Shown here piece after piece: positions 1 to 10,892 of a DNA stretch of 64,000 nt (its first letter is position 1; every line of letters begins with the position of its first letter). Made by a program: the position numbers and the translations under genes. The notes beneath the pieces are model-generated. The model was not told where the DNA came from. It searched no databases and saw only the letters and a program-made list of their open reading frames with translations. The stretch is from Thinopyrum elongatum (lineage: Eukaryota; Streptophyta; Magnoliopsida; Poales; Poaceae). Location: positions 282,244,850 through 282,308,849 of the forward strand of contig CM022303.1 of NCBI GenBank assembly GCA_011799875.1. Reading direction: 5' to 3'.

Positions 1-369
1 AACTTTATTTTCAAAAGGATCCTTTAACTCTCATCTTTTCTAAGCTTTACCAATTTTTTCCTCTCACCTCAAATAGCTAGACTATACCCCTTTCCCCTTC
101 TGACCACACGAAGATCCGACTGATGAGACCACTCTGAGAAATACAAGATATCGGACAACTGAGACCACTTCAGAATAAAGAGGATTTTACCATGTATCAG
201 AATAATTGAAACTACAACGGTTGAAGACTCCGAAGACTCGAAGAATTTAAAGGCTCTCAAGAATTCCCAGATTGATATGACTTAGGACGGCTCTGATAGG
301 ATCCACTTAAGTTATTCTCGTACCCTTCTAAATTTCTTTACTGAAGAACCCCTGGCTTCCATATTTTAG

Positions 370-1083
370 ATGAAGAACTTCACCCTGAACCAAAGACAAC
401 ACTACGAAGACTTTCCCTGTAGTCTAGCCCTTATGGAACTTGTGAGATTATTGAAGCAGCCGATACCTGAGATCAAGGTGTGTCAGAGGAAGACCAGAAC
501 ATGGAGCGTCAAAACTCAAATTTTTGGTTGTCAAGAAAACCCCAAGATAGGAGATATCAACTATGGAATGATAGCTCATGGCAGAGACATGGGCATAAAC
601 ACGGCTATCCATGATGCTATCGCTCGCTTGTGCTATCGTCACCGTGCTGAGTTAAGCATGCATTCCTTCGGAAGGATTGGATGGCAGAAGGCTGATGGAG
701 CACCTATCGCCTTGATGAACGAGCAAAAGATGAAGTTTTCACCTCAGCTGGTGTATCACCAGGATCTGGAGTATTACATCAAGAATCTTCAGATGGACCT
801 TCTGGAAGCCTTATTCGACAAGGAATCATTTAATGAAGAACTCAGGACCCAGAAGCTGAAAGTAGCCAACCTGGAGGAGCAAAACCTTGAGATACCAAAG
901 ATTCATCAGGAACTGAAGGACAGTAGTACCATGGTTCATGCCAAGGATGTTGAAATCCAGAAGCTTCGAACGCAACTCCATGATATTCAAGGACGTCACA
1001 AGAGACTGCGCATTAACAGAGATGATCTGGCAGAAGAACTTGAGAAGATCCAGCACGATCGGAAGAAGCCAGTGGAGACATGA
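370..1083 (+). CDS. Retroelement-associated protein with dsRBD-like N-terminus and coiled coil
   Basis: Uninterrupted 237-codon ORF starting at ATG 370; an in-frame TAG lies just upstream, so this start is the first possible. Residues about 30-95 have the spacing of a double-stranded RNA-binding fold: a P-containing first helix/strand region, a TWSVKTQIFG strand, then GRDMGINTAIHDAIARL, which resembles the basic final helix. This is a weak pattern match, not a domain hit. Residues about 125-235 are charged and heptad-rich (LEYYIKNLQMDLLEALFD, then EELEKIQHDRKK), predicting a long coiled coil. Similar ORFs are, from memory, common upstream of gag in Triticeae Gypsy elements. It precedes the gag remnant by about 260 bp. 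Function unknown; RNA binding or particle assembly would fit but is inference. Confidence 0.5.
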   Translation: MKNFTLNQRQHYEDFPCSLALMELVRLLKQPIPEIKVCQRKTRTWSVKTQIFGCQENPKIGDINYGMIAHGRDMGINTAIHDAIARLCYRHRAELSMHSFGRIGWQKADGAPIALMNEQKMKFSPQLVYHQDLEYYIKNLQMDLLEALFDKESFNEELRTQKLKVANLEEQNLEIPKIHQELKDSSTMVHAKDVEIQKLRTQLHDIQGRHKRLRINRDDLAEELEKIQHDRKKPVET

Positions 1084-1344
1084 ACCAGGACATGAAGAAG
1101 CTAGATTAGCTATAGCCCACCATGAGTGAATAAAGATAAACATTTTTGCGATTAGAGTATCTGACCATACCAACTCATGTGGGTGGCAGTACTATAGGAT
1201 TGATTGAACTGAATGAATGTGTGGAGTTATTCCATATTTTAGTTGTTGTGTCTTTTGTTGGTATGGGTATCCTTCCCCCCCCCCCCTCTCCAAACTTATC
1301 TCATCCTTACCCAAAACCCTTTGACCCCCTAGAAGGTATATGGC

Positions 1345-2307
1345 GATGACCTCATATTTTCTGAATCGATGAGTCAACTGGAGACGGACCAATGGATTCA
1401 GAACATGGAAGATCACATGAAGAATAATGCTATAGTCGGAAAGGATAGGGTCCATCATGCTCTTCAATACTTTGCAAAAGGTGCTGCTACTTGATGGAGG
1501 ATGTACCAAGCCATCAATGGATGGCAAGGAACAACCACTTGGGAAGAATTTAAGTTGACTCTGCTAAGGTCTCGTCTTGTGTCCCAGAAATTGAAGCCTT
1601 ATGGAAATGATATGAAGAAACCTTGTGCATGCAAGCTTTGTGGAGAAATAGGACACAACCATAAGGAACACAAGGATGAATGCCCTCATTGTGAAGAAAG
1701 TCACCAAGCTGAAGAATGCCCAATTAGGCACATTACTTGTTTCTTGTGTGAAGGGACTACCCACTACCCTGCTCAGTGTCACATTTACCCCATGGTACAA
1801 CGAACTATCCAGCAGAAGAAAGAAGCAATGAAAGAAGCCCTCATGGAAATTTTAGAAGAACCTGTGATGAAAGAAGATGTTAAGGGCACACACGAAGAAG
1901 ACTCAATTAAACTCTACACCAAGTCATGCTATTCATGTGGAGAAGAAGGACACATTTCCCGGTATTGTCCGAGGGAGTATCTAGTAGAATTCCCAACAGT
2001 GGAATTCGAGTATGACCCACTGGAAATAGAAGCCCTGATTGGCACGGAAAAGTCCAGGAAGAGAAACAGAATGTATCCCCAGAACAACCCAATTTCTACA
2101 AAGAAGGACCTGAGTCATATCACATGTTTCAGGTGCAAAGATCTAGGGCACTACTTCAGCGGTTGCCCAAAAAGGAAGCCGAGGACCCAAGGAGGCTATG
2201 TAATCACAAGGAAACCTCGAGACTTGTCATAAGTAATATGTTTCCGCTGTAATGAAGCAGGGCACTCTGCAAGAGATTGTCCCAATGACAAGGAGACTTG
2301 TGCTAAA
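1345..2307 (+). pseudogene. gag: Broken Gypsy gag with repeated CCHC zinc knuckles
   Basis: A single reading frame carries a capsid-like segment (QYFAKGAAT, stop, WRMYQAINGW, then TTTWEEFK), matching the W-rich core typical of retrotransposon gag. A nucleocapsid region follows. Zinc knuckles read CFLCEGTTHYPAQC, CYSCGEEGHISRYC and CFRCKDLGHYFSGC, plus two irregular ones (CKLCGEIGH..., CPHCEESHQAEEC). After an in-frame TAA at 2230-2232 the same frame continues with a further knuckle, CFRCNEAGHSARDC. A second lesion is TGA at 1492-1494, where the family usually has tryptophan. Gag packages element RNA and forms the particle; nucleocapsid knuckles bind RNA. The two stops mean no full protein is made from this copy. 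Six knuckles is unusually many for a Gypsy gag. Confidence 0.75.
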
Positions 2308-3542
2308 TAGTTGAGTTGAGGCATGTAATGGAAATGCAGTAGATTGTAATAATTTGAGAATCAATAAAGTTAGCATCGTTGGTATTGATTTGGATTTTAT
2401 GAATTGTTACTATATAGGCAATGAGAGAAATCATGATACGTAGAATAAGATTTCGAAGGAACTAGTGTTCATTTTAAGGGTGGTAGAATGCAACACCGTT
2501 ACCCGAATAATAGAGCCCGTTGTTAGCTACGTCAGACCTTGGAATGGATCACTCAATGATGAGTCTGAGAAATTACAACTTAGTTTGTACCAACAGAAGG
2601 AAGGGATACAATACAATTGGATGGATTTAAGAATGCTAAGGAAGCTGGATGTTGGAATAATGATCAGTTGCAACCCGATGATGAGTTCAAGGTTTACAAG
2701 TGATGAGATGGGCCATAACCCACAAGCTCCAGGACCTGACAAGAAGCAAGCACACTCTTGCTGAAGGAAAACCCTGGAAGAAGTTACGACTTTATCAACA
2801 GACAATCTTATAGGAGTTTACGCAAAACCTGAGAGTGTGAAGAAATGATAGATGTTTGTTTGGCTTGCAGAATCAACGGATTTATTTGAACTTAGTTCGT
2901 CGCCAAGAGAAATTCTGCAATGCTTGTGAGGGTGACCAGTGTTAGAATGCGAGATTCACTACACCATATACAAGGTAATGATTTGGGTGCGGAATGGATT
3001 GATCACCATGCCGACTTACTCTTATTATTCGCCTCTGCTATATGGGATGGTAAATCTGAGTGTCTTACCCATAGTAGAGAGACGACGATATCAAAACCTT
3101 GTTTGAACCTTAGAATGGTATAACAATTTTCCCTTGTACAAGGCAGCTGTTGCCAACCGTAGGTCATACAGTGAGAATGAAGCCCATACCCGTTTTCTGC
3201 AGGGACCCAGTCAAATTGTTTGATGACCACCATGAGATATTGATAGTTGTTTAGTATTGGCGCCAGACCTGTCAGCTAAGAAGACCCAGTCTCCGAAGAA
3301 CCTTACCAAGATGAAAGGACACAAGGACTGAGGAAAAGGTTATGCCACTACCAGAAGAGCCCAGAGAAGGAATTATCCTGAAGATCTGAGAAGATCAACA
3401 CTATCAACAATAAGGATGGAGTACATGAGTTTTGATGGAACCGTAACCATGCTTCTAAGGGTGGTAGCACCCCAGATCTTCACGACAATCAACGGATTTT
3501 GAGGAGACCCCGAACCTAACCTATTTCTTGCTAGCCTCTCCA
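2308..3542 (+). other. Gene-free part of the Gypsy interior
   Basis: No ORF here has recognisable domains and I see no pol motifs. Phrases such as TTTTAAGGGTGGTAG near 2475 echo the polypurine region at the element end, suggesting rearranged 3' sequence. It is best read as decayed non-coding interior. Confidence 0.45.
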
Positions 3543-3579
3543 AATCTCGAGGGCGAGATTCATTTTAAGGGTGGTTGGT
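3543..3579 (+). other. Integrase C-terminal relic and polypurine tract
   Basis: Read in frame, this stretch gives NLEGEIHFKGGW, close to the NLEDEI tail that ends pol in chromovirus-type Gypsy elements (knowledge from memory). The same tail occurs at 57977. The purine-rich AAGGGTGGTTGG abuts the LTR and would act as the second-strand primer. Confidence 0.55.
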
Positions 3580-3701
3580 TTGTAACATCCCAAAATTCTA
3601 AATTTTGGAATGTTATATTAATTAGGTAATAAATACTCTTTACGAGGATTTTTTATGTAATAAGTGTGTGATTGAACTCTGTTATAAATCCTCGAGTACT
3701 G
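3580..3701 (+). mobile_element. Truncated 3' LTR beginning TGTAACATCC
   Basis: TGTAACATCCCAAAATTC directly follows the polypurine tract, and the opening contains a short inverted repeat (AAATTCTAAATTTTGGAAT region). The homology I attribute to the LTR stops near 3701, where GC-rich coding-like sequence starts abruptly. The breakpoint is approximate. Confidence 0.55.
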
Positions 3702-3726
3702 TGTGTGTCAGCATACCGATCCAAGG

Positions 3727-4359
3727 ATGACACTTAAGCACAGAGACTTCTATCCATCCGGGTTGGGTCGCTACAAAGATAGGCATGTCAGCGCCGAGAG
3801 GCTGCAGGTCGCCGCACAACATGATCAATGGCATGCCGCAGAGCACGCTAGGCGCGTCCGCGCCGATAGGCTGCGGCTCGCCGCATGGCGAGACCATTGG
3901 AGCGCCGTAGAGCGAGAGGCGCGGCGCACCGCACAGCAAGAGCGGATCCATCGGTGCTTGCCTGCTGTCGACAGGGCATCGCAGCTGGGTACACGTCCCG
4001 TCAGTACCCCCATTCCTCGCCAGGAGTGGGCAGAGGCCCTCTGCACTGTACTTGCACCAGAGGCCGGCCGCGTTGTACTTGCACCGGACGCCCGCCGCGC
4101 CATTCGCATGGGTCGCGCTGTTCGCCTTGTCTACGGCCCGCTCGATGCCAACGCGCTGGTCGGTAGGCTCGACCGCCTCCTTGGCCCAGGTGTCCACCTG
4201 GGCGTAGTAGAGGAACATGGCCGTCGCATCCTCGAGCTGGTGATCTTCGATGAAATAGCCAACTTGGAGCTCGAGATCGCGCTCCAGATGTACCGCGAGC
4301 ATGTCGACCGGTTGGACGAACGCCTACACGAGTTCAGGCAGAGCCAAGAGCTACCGTAG
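3727..4359 (+). CDS. Hypothetical basic helical protein, about 210 aa, perhaps 5'-truncated
   Basis: GC-rich ORF in AT-rich surroundings, with first ATG at 3727. The frame is open a little further 5', to the junction with the LTR fragment, so an upstream exon may be lost. Residues about 20-75 contain two tandem ~24-residue repeats (AERLQVAAQHDQWHAAEHARR and ADRLRLAAWRDHWSAVEREARR, split here by one residue). The C-terminal third (GPLDANALVGRL..., LEIALQMYREHVDRL) is predicted helical. I do not recognise a family. Codon third positions are mostly G/C, as in real grass genes, which argues for past coding. It may be a captured host gene fragment or an accessory ORF of the transposon. Confidence 0.4.
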   Translation: MTLKHRDFYPSGLGRYKDRHVSAERLQVAAQHDQWHAAEHARRVRADRLRLAAWRDHWSAVEREARRTAQQERIHRCLPAVDRASQLGTRPVSTPIPRQEWAEALCTVLAPEAGRVVLAPDARRAIRMGRAVRLVYGPLDANALVGRLDRLLGPGVHLGVVEEHGRRILELVIFDEIANLELEIALQMYREHVDRLDERLHEFRQSQELP

Positions 4360-4735
4360 GCAAGGGCTGCTGGTCATGGTCTCATGGACGCATTTTATTT
4401 TGTTGAGTCGTTTTGACGTGGATAGCTATGTATTCACAGCAATCATAGTATTGCTCTATTTATTGCTCTGTTTCAATGTGTGTACTCTGTTTTCCATTCT
4501 TATATGTTCTATTTCAATGTGTGTGTATACGCTTTCCATTCTGTATATGTTGATGATAACAGCTAGATTCAAATTAGTATACAAAAACAGATAGAAAATG
4601 GAATTCATAATATATATAGATATATATTAATTGTTCATTAGTTCATCACAGAATATATATAATATCATCACATATACATGATGATACTTAACTACTAGGT
4701 ACAATGCATAAAATTGAAAACAAACAATACTAAAA
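4360..4735 (+). other. AT-rich spacer without a gene
   Basis: Between two convergent gene-like units lies T-rich, low-complexity DNA with TATATATAGATATATA-type repeats near 4610. I see no ORF or motif of note; it probably holds both 3' flanks. Confidence 0.4.
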
Positions 4736-5344
4736 CTAATAATCCCTCCTGGGGGCAGTATTCTGACAGCCCCTCGCCAGCAGCTCCCTGGTGCATGGCG
4801 TCTTCCCAGCGCGGAGGCAGTACTCCGCCTCCTCCGCCTCGCGGTGCTTGACGTACCGATCTGCCTCTTGCTGGCGGACGAGCACGAACGATCTTGCCAT
4901 TTCGTTGGGCGCCCACCGGAGCTCCTCGTCGGTGGCACGCTGGAGCTTATTGGCCCACCTCCACGCAACGATGAGGCGCCTAGCGCCTTTGACCTTCCTC
5001 GCGAAGTACCCATCTTCGTACACCTCCTCCGTACGACGACGCGCCCACCCCCAAAGCTCCACCGCCTCCTTTTTCCAGGCGGCATCACGGGCTTCACAGG
5101 CCGCCTGGTACCTGGCTTCCTCCTCTGCCATCTCCTTCTTGAATGACACTTGCCTGGCTTTCTCAGCCGGCGGCAGCGACTTCCACAGACAAAGATTGTA
5201 CTGGCCTCAAAACCAATCCAAAGTTTGGGGGTCTGGCGCAACCTTGTCCGGCGGCGCGTAGAGGTCCTCGTCGCTACTCTTTGAGTGAGAGCCCTCGGGG
5301 GGCGGCGACTCCTCGTCGGTGCGTGGGCAGACCGGCACCGCCAT
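4736..5344 (-). pseudogene. Hypothetical Arg/Glu-rich protein gene with one in-frame stop
   Basis: Minus-strand frame starting ATGGCGGTGCCGG at 5344 and ending at 4736, about 202 codons. Residues 1-45 are acidic and Ser/Pro-rich (HSKSSDEDLYAPP). Codon 46 is TGA at 5209-5207, where TGG would restore a WFWGQYN-like run, so a single G-to-A change probably broke it. The remainder is helical and charged (FKKEMAEEEARYQAACEARD, WGWARRRTEEVYEDGYFARK, LVRQQEADRYVKHREAEEAE). A (CT)n tract just upstream of the ATG on this strand looks like a plant 5' UTR. No family recognised. Strong G/C third-position bias supports former coding. It faces the plus-strand ORF at 3727. Confidence 0.5.
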
Positions 5345-5350
5345 GGCAGA

Positions 5351-5355
<5 letters not shown>

Positions 5356-5390
<35 letters not shown>
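5356..5390. repeat. (GA)n microsatellite
   Basis: About 17 consecutive GA units, about 12 bp upstream of the minus-strand ATG at 5344, in its probable leader (CT-rich on the coding strand). Confidence 0.9.
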
Positions 5391-5396
<6 letters not shown>

Positions 5397-5730
5397 GAGG
5401 ATGTAGATGAGAATGCAGGCGGGACGACATGAGCAAGGTAGTATTTATTGGCGGCCGAAATCTAGATCGACGGGAACAGTACACACGCCGGTCGCCGGAA
5501 TTTACGAGTACTGTAGTTCGAATTACACACGATTCCCGCATCAAAATCCGTGTGTGAACATAATAGCTGACGGTTTCCAATACAGAACCGTGTCTGATTA
5601 ATAACCCCCGCCACTCACCTTCCAAACCTCGAGGCGCGAAATAGAGTGCCAATCGTGTGGGGGCCGGTTGTCTTGCCAGATCTTTACATTTTCTTTTTTG
5701 AACACCAGATATTTACATGGTCTGATGATT
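5391..5730. other. Promoter-side flank with CACTA-like subterminal motifs
   Basis: No gene. Motifs such as ACACGATTCCC, CCGTGTGTGAA, GACGGTTTCC and AGAACCGTGTC occur in close succession in both orientations, resembling subterminal repeats of the block's presumed DNA transposon. Confidence 0.35.
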
Positions 5731-8700
5731 TTTTAACTCGCACACAAGTACACAAAAATATGATTTTTCAGACCATTATGGTTAGCCGTTGCATGTAGAT
5801 GTAGTTCAAATATGAATTACGGTCATTAAATGGCTAGAAAATCACTTAAATGTCTTTAAAAGGTCAAATGACCCCTGAAATTTTCTAAATTTTCACATGA
5901 CAGTTGTATTACTGCACGTTAAACATAGAAAAAAATTGAAGGCCGTAAGTGGAAGCTATCTCCCGTTCATCATCAAACATGCATTGTTCCCTCTCGGAAC
6001 CACGAGCCTTCTAGTGAGTTGCTCCGGTTTGTGAGGGGTGTGTGTCCAAACTTTCGTCAAACAGGCCAATTTTTTTACCACATCATCTTGGTGGCATGAC
6101 ATTACATCAAGCAAGGTTTCATGTTTTTCTGATCATTTTTTAATTTTTTGGAATTAAAATGCCATGGCACTCCATGCATGTGTCCATGCCGTGAGACCAA
6201 TATGTTTGAAAATTCCTTCTAATTTACTGCACATGGAATTAACTCGCACACAAGTACACAAATATGATTTTTCAAACCGTTATGGTTAGCCGTTGCATGT
6301 AGATGTAGTTCAAATTTGAATTACGGTCATTAAATGGCTAGAAAATCACTTAAATGTCTTTAAAAGGGCAAATGACCCCTGAAATTTTCCAAATTTTCAC
6401 ATGACAGTTGTATTAGTGCACATTAAAAATAGAAAAAAAATTGAACGCCATAAGAGGAAGCTATCTCCCGTTCGTCATCAAACATGCATTGTTCCCTCTC
6501 GGAACCACGAGCCTTCTAGTGAGTTGCTCCGGTTTGTAAGGGGTGTGTGTCCAAACTTTCGTCAAACAGGCCAATTTTCTTTACCACATCATCTTGGTGG
6601 CGTGACATTACATCAAGCAAGGTTTCATGTTTTTCTAATCATTTTTTAATTTTTTGGAATTAAAATGCCATGGCACTCCATGCATGTGTTCGTGCCGTGA
6701 GACCAATATGTTTGAAAATTCCTTCTAATTTACTGCACATGGAATTAACTCGCACACAAGTACACAAATATGATTTTTCAAACCGTTATGGTTAGCCGTT
6801 GCATGTAGATGTAGTTCAAATTTGAATTATGGTCATTAAATGGCTAGAAAATCACTTAAATGTCTTTAAAAGGTCAAATGACCCCTAAAATTTTCCAATT
6901 TTTCACATGACAGTTGTATTAGTGCATGTTAAACGTACAAAAAAATTTGAAGGCCATAAGAGGAAGCTATCTCCCGTTCGTCATCAAACATGCATTGTTC
7001 CCTCTTGGAACCACAAGCCTTCTAGTGAGTTGCTCCAGTTTGTGAGGGGTGTTTGTCCAAACTTTTGTCAAACAGGCCAATTTTTTACCACATCATCTTG
7101 GTGGCATGACATTACATCAAGCAAGGTTTCATGTTTTTCTGATCATTTTTTAATTTTTTGGAATTAAAATGCCATGGCACTCCATGCAAGTGTCAATGCC
7201 GTGAGACCAATATGTTTGAGAATTCCTTCTAATTTACTGCACATGAAATTAACCCGCACACAAGTACACAAATACGTTTTTTCAAACCGTTATGCTTAGC
7301 CATCGCATGTACATGTAGTTCAAATTTGAATTACGATCATTAAATGGCTAGAAAATCACTTAAATGTCTTTAAAAGGTCAAATAACCCCTGAAATTTTCC
7401 AAATTTTCACATGACAGTTGTATTAGTGCATGTTAAACGTAGAAAAAATTTGAAGGCCGTAAGAGGAAGCTATCTCCCGTTCGCCATCAAACATGCATTG
7501 TTCCCTCTCGGAACCACGAGCCTTCTAGTGAGTTGCTCCGGTTTGTGAGGGGTGTGTGTCCAAACTTTCGTTAAACAAGCCAATTTTTTACCACATCATC
7601 GTGGTGGCATGACATTACATCAAGCAAGGTTTCATGTTTTCTTATCATTTTTTAATTTTTTTGGAATTAAAATGCCATGGCACTCCATGCATGTGTCCAT
7701 GCCGTGAGACCAATATGTTTGAAAATTCCTTCTAATTTACTGCACATGGAATTAACTCGCACACAAGTACACAAATATGATTTTCCAAACCGTTATGGTT
7801 AGCCGTTGCATGTAGATGTAGTTCAAATTTGAATTACGGTCATTAAATGGCTAGAAAATAACTTAAATGTCTTTAAAAGGGCAAATGACCCCTGAAATTT
7901 TCCAAATTTTCACATGACAATTGTATTAGTGCACATTAAATATAGAAAAAAATTTGAAGGCCGTAAGAGGAAGCTATCTCCCGTTCATCATCAAACATGC
8001 ATTGTTCCCTCTCGGAACCACGAGCCTTCTAGTAAGTTGCTCCGGTTTGTGAGGGGTGTGTGTCCAAACTTCCGTCAAACTGGCCAAAAATTTTACCACA
8101 TTATCTTGGTGGCATGACATTACATCAAGCAAGGTTTCATGTTTTTTTGATCATTTTTTAATTTTTTGGAATTTAAATGCCATGGCACTCCATGCATGTG
8201 TCCATGCCGTGAGACCAATATGTTTGAAAATTCCTTCAAATTTACTGCACATGGAATTAACTCGCACACAAGTACACAAATATGATTTTTCAAACCGTTA
8301 TGGTTAGCCATTGCATGTACATGTAGTTCAAATTTGAATTACGGTCATTAAATGGCTAGAAAATCACTTAAATGTCTTTAAAAGGTTAAATGACCCCTGA
8401 AATTTTCCAAATTTTCACATGACAGTTGTATTAGTGCATGTTAAACGTAGAAAAAAATTTGAAGGCAGTAAGAGGAAGCTATCTCCCGTTCGTCATTAAA
8501 CATGCATTGTTCCCTCTCGGAACCACGAGCCTTCTAGTGAGTTGCTCCGGTTTGTGAGGGGTGTGTGTCCAAACTTTCGTCAAACAGGCCAATTTTTTTT
8601 ACCACATCATCTTGGTGGCATGACATTACATCAAGCAAGGTTTCATGTTTTTCTGATCATTTTTTATTTATTTTTGGAATTAAAATGCCATGGCACTCCA

Positions 8701-9440
8701 TGCATGTGTCCATGCCGTGAGACCAATATGTTTGAAAATTCCTTCTAATTTACTGCACATGGAATTAACTTGCACACAAGTACACAAATATGATTTTTCA
8801 AACCGTTATGGTTAGCTGTTGCATGTAGATGTAGTTCAAATTTGAATTACGGTCATTAAATGGCTAGAAAATCACTTAAATGTCTTTAAAAGGTTAAATG
8901 ACCCCTGAAATTTTCTAAATTTTCACATGACAGTTGTATTAGTGCATGTTAAATGTAGAAAAAAATTGAAGGCCGTAAGGGGAAGCTATCTCCCATTCGT
9001 CATCAAACATGCATTGTTCCCTCTCGGAACCACGAGCCTTCTAGTGAGTTACTTCGGTTTGTGAGGGGTGTGTGTCCAAACTTTCGTCAAACATGCCAAA
9101 TTTTTTACCACATCTTCTTGGTGGCATGACATTACATCAAGCAAGGTTTCATGTGTTTCTAATCTTTTTTAATTTTTTTGGAATTTAAATGCCATGGCAC
9201 TCCATGCTTAATTCTGTCATAGTCGTTAGACCAATATGTTTGAAAATTCCTTCCAATTTACTGCACATGGATTTAAATCGCACACAAGTACACAAAATAT
9301 GACTTTTCAAACCGTTATGGTTAGCTGTTGCATGTACATGTAGTTCAAATTTGAATTACGGTCATTAAATGGCTAGAAAACCACTTAAATGTCTTAAAAG
9401 GTCTAATGAACCCTAAAATTTTCCAAAATTTGACATGACA
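5731..9440. repeat. Tandem array of about 506-bp units (seven full, one partial)
   Basis: The phrase CACACAAGTACACAAA recurs at about 5741, 6247, 6753, 7257, 7760, 8265, 8773 and 9281, giving periods of 503-508 bp. Units share long blocks (TAGTTCAAATTTGAATTACG; GCATTGTTCCCTCTCGGAAC) and differ by scattered substitutions and small indels. Short ORFs recur once per unit but drift in frame and carry no domain, so I treat the array as non-coding. The last unit (9281-9440) is truncated and more diverged. Such arrays are, in my experience, found inside Triticeae CACTA elements, which fits the block's interpretation. Confidence 0.9.
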
Positions 9441-9656
9441 GTTGTATTAGTACTACAAATTTTCTCGTATATTTAAAACACCATCTGTTGCCAGTTTACT
9501 CCAAATTCGTCTTTCACAGCTAATAAAAAATATCCACAACATCACACACAGTTTTTTTGTAGGAACCGTTTGCGATGAAAATTTCTGGGTGTATTTAAGT
9601 CTTCCTCCTTAAGCTTCGCCGGCTCGTCTGCTCCAGTGCCGGCAACCCCCGAATCC

Positions 9657-10388
9657 ATGAATCCCGATCCCCATTCCCGCACCCCCCTTCTTGCAAAGAT
9701 GACACCGTGGAAATGCTTCGTGAAGGCCCATATGATGGCCACGTCCTCCCCGAGCGCCACCGCCTGCGCCGAGAGCGCGGCCGCCTACGCCGAGAGTGCC
9801 ACCGCTTCCGCATTGAGCGTGGTCACATCCGCCGAGAGGGCGTCTGCGGCAGCTGACAGGGCAGCTGCAGCAGCCGAGATGGCTGCAGCTGCTGCTGCGA
9901 CAGCGGCTGCAAACGCCAAGAGCGCCCGAGCTGCCGTCCGTGCCGCCGATGTCGCCCTGGCCCGAGTCGAGGCCATCCACGCCAAGATCGAGGACGCACA
10001 CACCAAGATATTCTAGGCCATCTCAGAATCCAGCATGCAACCCACGTCTGAAAAGGCAGCGGTGGCCATGGAGCACCTGCTTCCTCATGAGATCGCCGAG
10101 CGGGAGCTGGAGATGCAGGAGGCGGCGGAGATCGAGGAGCGCCGGGAGGAGGAGTTGCGCGTGGCCGAGGTCGAGGTAGAGAAGAGTCTGTCCATCGAGG
10201 AATTGGCGGTGGAGTACCAACGCGAGCTCTGGTGCAGCCACTACTATGAGTACTACAACCTTGAGGGCGGCGCCGAGGACGAGGACGAGGACGCGGTTGA
10301 CTTCAACAGGGGGGACGCGGAGTCCACCAACGGCGGCATGTCGCCAGGACAAGTCATCGACGTCTCATCTCACACCGGCGATGCATAG
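9657..10388 (+). pseudogene. Ala-rich/acidic coiled-coil protein gene with one premature TAG
   Basis: One frame from ATG 9657 to TAG 10386-10388, broken only by TAG at 10014-10016. Residues 20-115 are Ala-rich helix (ESAAAYAESATASA, AAAAEMAAAAAATAAANAK). After the stop the frame resumes immediately and encodes an Arg/Glu-rich coiled coil (ELEMQEAAEIEERREEEL), a tyrosine patch (CSHYYEYYN) and an acidic tail (AEDEDEDAVDF). GC content and third-position bias are high. I know of no functional assignment. The single lesion suggests recent loss, or a selenocysteine-free read-through that I consider unlikely. It lies between the 506-bp array and the GRF zinc-finger gene, in the same direction as the latter. 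Confidence 0.5.
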
Positions 10389-10892
10389 GCCGGCGCGGCG
10401 GCGGATTTGTTAAAATTATGCATACTTAGGCTTTGTTTTTAATGCTGGTCTTTTGTTAGAGCAATGTTTATGTCAACTGGCTCTGTTTAATTACTAAAAT
10501 TGCTCGATTTAGTAAGTGTGGTATGTGTGCTGTACGCTCTTTTGTGTGCCCAAATTAGCAAGCGATGTTAAATTATGCAATGAAGTACCCGGGGAAATTT
10601 CCACCAAAATTTGAATTATCAAACTCATCCCATGCGCGTAAAGCAGAAGAATCGTTTGCAATGCACATAATCGTTCAAAGTGAATGGTGTCCGGCGGCAC
10701 CGCGCGCAAAGTTTCCCTCCACATTTTGAAATTTTTGGCCTACCGCCGAAATATCTACCCCCCTTCCCCACCCCCTTTTCTCCCCGACCACAAGTCACAT
10801 TGCCCCGGTTTCCTCCTTCCTTCCTTCCTTCCTTCCTAAGCTATAGCTGCTTCCTCGCTCTCGCCGTCTCGCATCCTACCGCCGGGGTCGCC
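10389..10892 (+). other. Spacer and probable 5' leader of the GRF gene
   Basis: AT-rich spacer turning C-rich toward 10740-10890, with a (TTCC)n run at about 10813-10836. The pyrimidine-rich stretch before ATG 10893 resembles a plant 5' UTR. I see no clear TATA box. Confidence 0.4.

Larger units (their letters stand above)
1..3579 (+). mobile_element. Internal region of a decayed Ty3/Gypsy retrotransposon (left end outside window)
   Basis: A plus-strand retrotransposon interior runs from the window edge to an LTR start at 3580. It holds a coiled-coil ORF (370-1083), a broken zinc-knuckle gag (1345-2307), about 1.2 kb with no reading frame that I recognise, and a short integrase-tail relic beside the LTR. 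I find no reverse transcriptase, RNase H or integrase core, so this copy is non-autonomous. Bases 1-369 hold no recognisable gene; TTTTAG directly precedes the ATG at 370 and could be a splice acceptor. A run of about 13 C lies near 1274. The order gag-like, then tail, then LTR beginning TGTAACATCC is seen directly; the Gypsy assignment is inference from the tail peptide and knuckles. Confidence 0.7.

Noticed and set aside
4627..5652. 341-codon minus-strand ORF rich in Arg/Ser
   Set aside because: Different frame across the better gene-like frame starting at 5344; contains the (CT)n tract as Ser-Leu repeats and has no natural composition.
6401..8748. Recurring 60-86-codon open frames in the 506-bp array
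   Set aside because: They repeat because the DNA repeats, shift frame between units and show no domain or codon bias.
5731..9440. CRISPR-like array
   Set aside because: Unit length (~506 bp), eukaryotic context and absence of short constant repeats with unique spacers exclude it.
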